64,000 nt of DNA from positions 4,774,001-4,838,000 of the forward strand of contig NC_063013.1 of assembly GCF_020509005.1 (NCBI RefSeq). The letters are read 5' to 3'. The translations under genes and the position numbers were made by a program. The notes under the pieces were generated by a model, which ran no database searches, had not been told where the DNA came from, and was given only the letters and a program-made list of their open reading frames with translations. This document shows positions 59,452 to 64,000 of the stretch, in pieces. The stretch is from Fulvia fulva (Eukaryota > Ascomycota > Dothideomycetes > Mycosphaerellales > Mycosphaerellaceae). How positions within the stretch are numbered: the stretch's first letter is position 1; each line of letters starts with the position of its first letter.

Positions 59452-59466
59452 GGTTATGAGCCCGGG
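59452..59466 (+). promoter_or_regulatory. Primer-binding site matching the initiator Met tRNA anticodon arm
   Basis: GGTTATGAGCCCGGG directly abuts the LTR. Its complement contains GGGCTCATAACC, the anticodon arm of initiator Met tRNA. Drosophila copia and yeast Ty5 prime from such internal half-tRNA sites. Confidence 0.75.
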
Positions 59467-59952
59467 TTAGCAACTCGGTGTTTCACCCTCGACAAAGTCG
59501 TATTGGAGTTATTCCTCTTCAGAACAAAAGGAAGGCAGACTGGAGGCCGCACCCGCCTTGCACAGGAAGCTACAGCCGTGCTGTAGGTGCATATAAGACG
59601 TGAAAGAGCCTAGTGAGGCACTGTCAGACTCCGAGTCAGGGAGCCTGTGCCAATACCTCAGACAAGTGGGCGAGCTTACTGAGAAGAGTCGCTCTCCGGA
59701 CATCGCGTTCGCATCGACTAACTGTTCATTCTGAGAGAGCCGCAGTGTCTCAGAAACCCCCTCTGCTGAGAGAGTTACGCTACAGTGTCTCAGCACCAAC
59801 ACGATCCTTCGACTTTCCTCCCCTTCCCGGCGGATAGCCATCCTCTCCGCCATCAACCTCGCGTTCGTTTTATCCCATTTCGATCCGATCGCGTACGACC
59901 GAATACATCCTTTTACCTGAGGGCAGCCAACCTGTCCCTCAACTTACAAAAA

Positions 59953-62900
59953 ATGGAGAACGAGACTGGGTTTACAAGAAAGAGAGCAGCACCTGTTCTG
60001 ACAAGAGAGAACCACGAAACATGGTTCAAGCTGATGAGAATACACCTGGTATCAAAGCAGGTTGACTGGGTCCTCGAAGACATCATCACGGACATTCCCG
60101 CTGCAACCCCATCTATAGCGACACCCTCTACATCATCGGAGTCATCCCTTCCTTTAGATCAAGCGATAAGGAAGGCATCGTACAGACGGCACAATGCAAC
60201 GGCCCTGTATGAGATGTACATCTGTCTGTCGACAGATGACCAAGAGATGACATACGAGATCCGGCATGCGAAGGAGTTGTGGGAATGGGCTGAAGCCAAA
60301 TACAAGAGAAGACTTCTCGCTACTGGAAGAAGTTTGCTTCAGCAATACACCAATTTCGTGATGACAGAGGACCAGTCAATAGATGACGCCTGGCAGGAGC
60401 TTAGCTCAATTGCAAGGAGGGCTGTTTTAATCTCGCCTCAGTTCCAAGACATCAAGACTGAGGACAGAAAGATCCAGCAACTCTTAGCAGCTCTGCCAGA
60501 CTCATTTGGCTCAATTCGCGATGCAATTGATGCCCAGGTGAATCTCTCACCACAAGACATTCTTGCAATCCTTAGGGAGAAGCAAGAATCAATGATTCAT
60601 CAAGGGACAGCCATGTTCGCTAAGAAGGGTTTCCAGGGCAAGCTCACGTGCCATCTCTGCGGTGGTGACCATTTTATGAGCAAGTGCCCACACCTTTCTG
60701 CAGCTCAGCAGGCTGTTAGGAACAAGGACAAACCAGCTAGGGTTACCTACCCTGCTAAGAGACAACCGTCACCACCTCGTAGGAGGTCATCATCACCAAA
60801 CCTTCGTGATGTCCTCAAGGTGATGACGGACCTTGCAAAGCAGATGAAGGAGAGCCGCAAGCCAAAGGCCTCCTCTAGTAAGAAGCCTGCAAGGGCCCGT
60901 GCGACCCAGGAAGACGCATCAGACCCTGAGATACCATCAGAAGATGATGATGTTGATGAGGTTGCCCATTCCACTGTGGAAGCCAAGGGCAAGTACCCCT
61001 CGTCCGAGTGGTTGCTTGACTCTTGTGCTTCATCACATATGACTGACCAAGATTCACTATTCAGGACACTGAAGCCTCTTCAAAAGAGGAAGTGGATCAA
61101 GGTTGGGGGTGGCTATCTACAAGCTACACATATGGGAAGTGCAGTAATGGGTGGTCCTTCTGGAAAGCAAATTGTCTTAGAAAATGTCTTGTTTGTTCCT
61201 GGCCTTGGAGTTAGTCTTGTTTCTTGGAATCAGTTCAGCCAACAATTTGCTGTCCAACCACCCAGTTTCACCCTTAAATCCCTTTCTGGAAAACCTGTTG
61301 TCCAGACAAAACTGAGAGGGGGTGTTCCATTCATTCAAAGTGTTTCAGAGCAGCTTGAAGCTATGCCTCAAGCATATGCCTCTCTACAGGAGCATGACTT
61401 GGATCTGTCCAAGTTAGGTACACATTTTGAGTGTGAATTGGAACAGGCTATGACTGCCACTGAGTCCCAGGACCAGTGGGAGCTATAGCATAGAAGATGT
61501 GCACACCTTAGCAAGGGACTGCTAAGAAACCTGCATAGAGTCACTGACAAGAAAGATCCCATTCCTGTTCCTTCTGAACACCAGAACTGCAAGATCTGCT
61601 CCCTTGCAAACATGAGGAAGTTCAAAGGACCTGCCACAGAGAGGAAAGGAGAGAGGCTGGCCCTCATCTCTATTGACATCTGTGGGCCTTTTCAAGGGGC
61701 AGTCTCAAGACTTGGCTTCAAGTACTGGCTTGAGATTGTAGACAACTTCTTGAGGAAGAAGTAGGTAATCCCTTTGAAGGCTAGGAGTGATGCTCCTACA
61801 GCTCTAAAGGAATGGAAGGTTCAGGTAGAGAACAGCTCAAGGTGTTTTCTATCTGCAATCCGTAGTGATGGTGCAAGGGAAATTCTTTCCTTGCTAAAAC
61901 AGTGGGAGAAGGAGTTTGGCATTCAGATGGACACAACTGATGCCTACAACTCACTTCAGAATGGACCTGTGGAAAGGTCAATCCAAGCCTCTGAGAATAC
62001 AGTGAGAGCTATGCTTAAGGACTCGAGTATGCCAGTTGAATTCTGGCTAGAGGCCCTTATTGCTCAAACTGTGGTCAGAAACAGACTTCCAAATGGACCA
62101 ATAATAGATGGTACTACTCTTTTACTAGAAGAAGCCTTCACTGGCCAGGTACCATCAGTTGACCATTTGAGAGTCTAGGGATGTAAAGCAGTGGTCTGTG
62201 TAGACCCGAGATCCCAACCTCAAGGCTTGAGAAGTGACGAGCTCATGAATAGGGGTAAAGAAGTTGTCTTTGTTGGCTATGTGGAGGACACCACAAAGCA
62301 ATGGCTCTTCTGGGAGCCTGACATGAAAGCCATCAAAACACACGGGCAAGTTGACTGGTTTGAGAATGAGAAGGGGGGGTGATATGGATCTTGGCATCAC
62401 CTTCACAAACCAGTCAAGCAGAGCCCTGAAGAGAAACCCCGTTGGAAGACCTCCTGCTCAGGTCTCCAGTTCATCAATGCAGCCACAGCAGCTCCAGGCA
62501 AAGCCTCTGTTTGTGCAACTTCCCCAACCTCCAAAAGACATTAGAGTGTACCAGAAGAGTGGAGTAGAGGGGACTCCAAGAAAAGAAAAGGAAGAGGAAC
62601 TTGTTCAGGAGGATCAACCTCAACAGCCACCTCAGCTTGCAGGCAACAAGAGGTCAAGGGGGGATGAAGATGATGGCTTTGCTGAGCATGAAGCCAAGCA
62701 TCATAGGGCATTGATTGCTCAGATGTTTCATCTTGATCCAACTATGAGCTGGGTTGAGGAAATCCTGAATGATGTGGAGGGATATGCATTTGCTGCTGTT
62801 AGGCAGGCCATAGCCTACCAGCAGGAAGTGCCAATCCTAAAGTCCTATAAGGAGGCAGTGGGAGACCCCAATTGGGGACATATGTGGAAAGAGGCAATCC

Positions 62901-64000
62901 AGAAAGAACTTATTGCCTTAGGAAGCAACAACACCTTGGATTCAGTTGTACCACCAAGGGGTGCAAGCCTGGTTACATCTAAGTGGGTTTTTGATGTGAA
63001 AAGAATGATCAGTGGAGCCATTGAAGAGTTCAAGGCAAGACTGGTTGCAAGAGGGTTTTCACAGAAATATGGTGTTGACTTTGAAGAGACCTTTGCACCT
63101 ACTGTTAGGCATGATACCCTTAGGGTCTTCATGGCTGTAGTATGTGAGAGAGATCTTGAGATACACCAGGTGGATGTGAACAATGCTTTCACCGAAAGCA
63201 GCCTTCTTGAAGACATCTACATGATCCCACCCCTAGGTGTTGAAATTCCACCAAATGTGGTCTTCAAGGTCCTTAGAAGCCTGTATGGACTGAAGCAAGC
63301 AGCTAGAGATTGGAACAAGCTCTGTGTTGCCAAGCTAGAACAGATTGGATCCACCTAGTCCCAGGTGGATCCATGCCTACTCATCCACAGAGGAAGAGAC
63401 CTCATGGTCCTCACCTATGTGGATGACATCCCCATTGCAGCTCCAAAGCTGTCAGATGTTCAGTGGTTTAAGGCTGAGCTTGGAAAAGTGTTTAAGATTA
63501 AAGATCTTGGTGAACCTACGAAGATCCTTGGAATGAGGATTATAAGAGACAGGTCCCAAGGCACTGTAAAGCTTGATCAAGGACACTACATCCAAACTAA
63601 CCTTGCCAAGATGGGCATCTCTCCAGAGAAGGCCACACCCACACTCTCACCTATAGACAGCTATGAGGATCTGAGACCTTCAGCTACTATGGATGAGAGG
63701 TGCAACAAACAGGAGTACCAGGGTTGCAATGGTACCTGGATGTGGCCAATGACAATGACAAGGCCAGACCTTGCTTTCCCCCTTGGAAGAATCAGCTCAT
63801 ATGTTGCTGACCCTCCAAAGCAACATCTTAGAGCTTTGAAGACACTCTCCAGGTATCTGAGATCATACCCGGACCTGGGCTTGATGTACAGAAGAGGAGG
63901 AGGTATTCTCCAGGGATACTCAGATTCTGGTTATGCTATGGACAAGGCAGACAGAGTCTTAATCCTTGGACATATATGGTTCCTTTGTGGATCACCTATG
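59953..64000 (+). pseudogene. Copia Gag-Pol frame with four stops and one frameshift
   Basis: From ATG 59953 (A-rich leader) the frame encodes a UBN2-type gag, a zinc knuckle CHLCGGDHFMSKC (residues 233-245), protease with DSCASSHM (Asp356), the HHCC and DDE integrase, RT with YVDD (63416-63427) and RNase H (YSDSGY) to the window end. Stops interrupt it: TAG at 61486 (LWHRR context), 61762 (KKWVIP context) and 62176 (LRVWGC context), all explained by TGG to TAG, and TAG at 63356 (QSQVD context), explained by CAG to TAG. A seven-G run at 62373-62379 has one base more than in Copia-A and shifts the frame. All four stops are RIP-type. The element is non-autonomous but young. Open segments are 59953-61488, 61774-62178, 62191-62382 and 62351-63358. 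Confidence 0.9.

Larger units (their letters stand above)
59224..64000 (+). mobile_element. Copia LTR retrotransposon, lightly mutated, cut by the window end (Copia-C)
   Basis: The 5' LTR (59224-59451) is TGTTAGAACA...TTTAACA, followed by a primer-binding site. It continues gag, protease, integrase, RT and RNase H to the window end. It belongs to the same family as Copia-A (collinear internal region), but its U3 is different. It landed in the linker region of Copia-B. The TSD cannot be checked, since the 3' end is outside; the five bases before it are TTTAA. Confidence 0.92.

Noticed and set aside
61486..63358. TAG reassigned to Trp/Gln, or programmed readthrough, in Copia-C
   Set aside because: TAG is a normal terminator of LINE ORF1 (51489-51491) and of the membrane-protein gene (7989-7991). 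All four TAGs fit CpA-type RIP mutation.

Overview
The window looks like a chromosome segment of a filamentous ascomycete (Pezizomycotina, perhaps Dothideomycetes; the class is a guess). The reasons are short GT-AG introns with CTAAY branch sites, fungal protein families (DUF3431, FSH1-type serine hydrolase, SLIP-GC-like GTPase), Tad1-type LINEs, chromodomain Gypsy elements, and heavy repeat-induced point mutation (RIP).

Layout. (1) 1-10617 is normal-composition gene space. It holds a DUF3431 membrane protein gene with a frameshift, a large nuclear-type P-loop GTPase, an F-box-like gene split by a 93-bp MITE, a C-terminal single-pass membrane protein, and an FSH1-family hydrolase with a stop codon just before its catalytic serine. 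Three of the five genes are broken. (2) 10618-59223 is about 48.6 kb of nested transposons with no host gene that I can support. Most CpA/TpG sites have become TpA, while CpG, CpC and CpT are largely spared. It contains several Tad1 LINE copies (mostly on the minus strand), a complete RIP-degraded Copia, a complete RIP-degraded Gypsy chromovirus, three partial Gypsy elements, solo LTRs, and a ~1.08-kb repeat present twice in inverted orientation. (3) Inside that block, 50125-54969 is a pristine Tad1 LINE with both ORFs open and a 13-bp target-site duplication. (4) 59224-64000 is a lightly mutated Copia (same family as the RIP-degraded one) that runs off the window.

The target-site duplications give a relative order of events. 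LINEs came first, then a solo LTR inside one LINE, then a full Copia inside that LTR, then a reverse solo LTR and an un-RIPped LINE fragment inside the Copia. The un-RIPped insertions sit in fully RIPped hosts, so RIP either stopped or became much weaker before the latest burst of transposition. I found no tRNA, rRNA, CRISPR array or secondary-metabolite cluster. All alignments quoted were made by eye.
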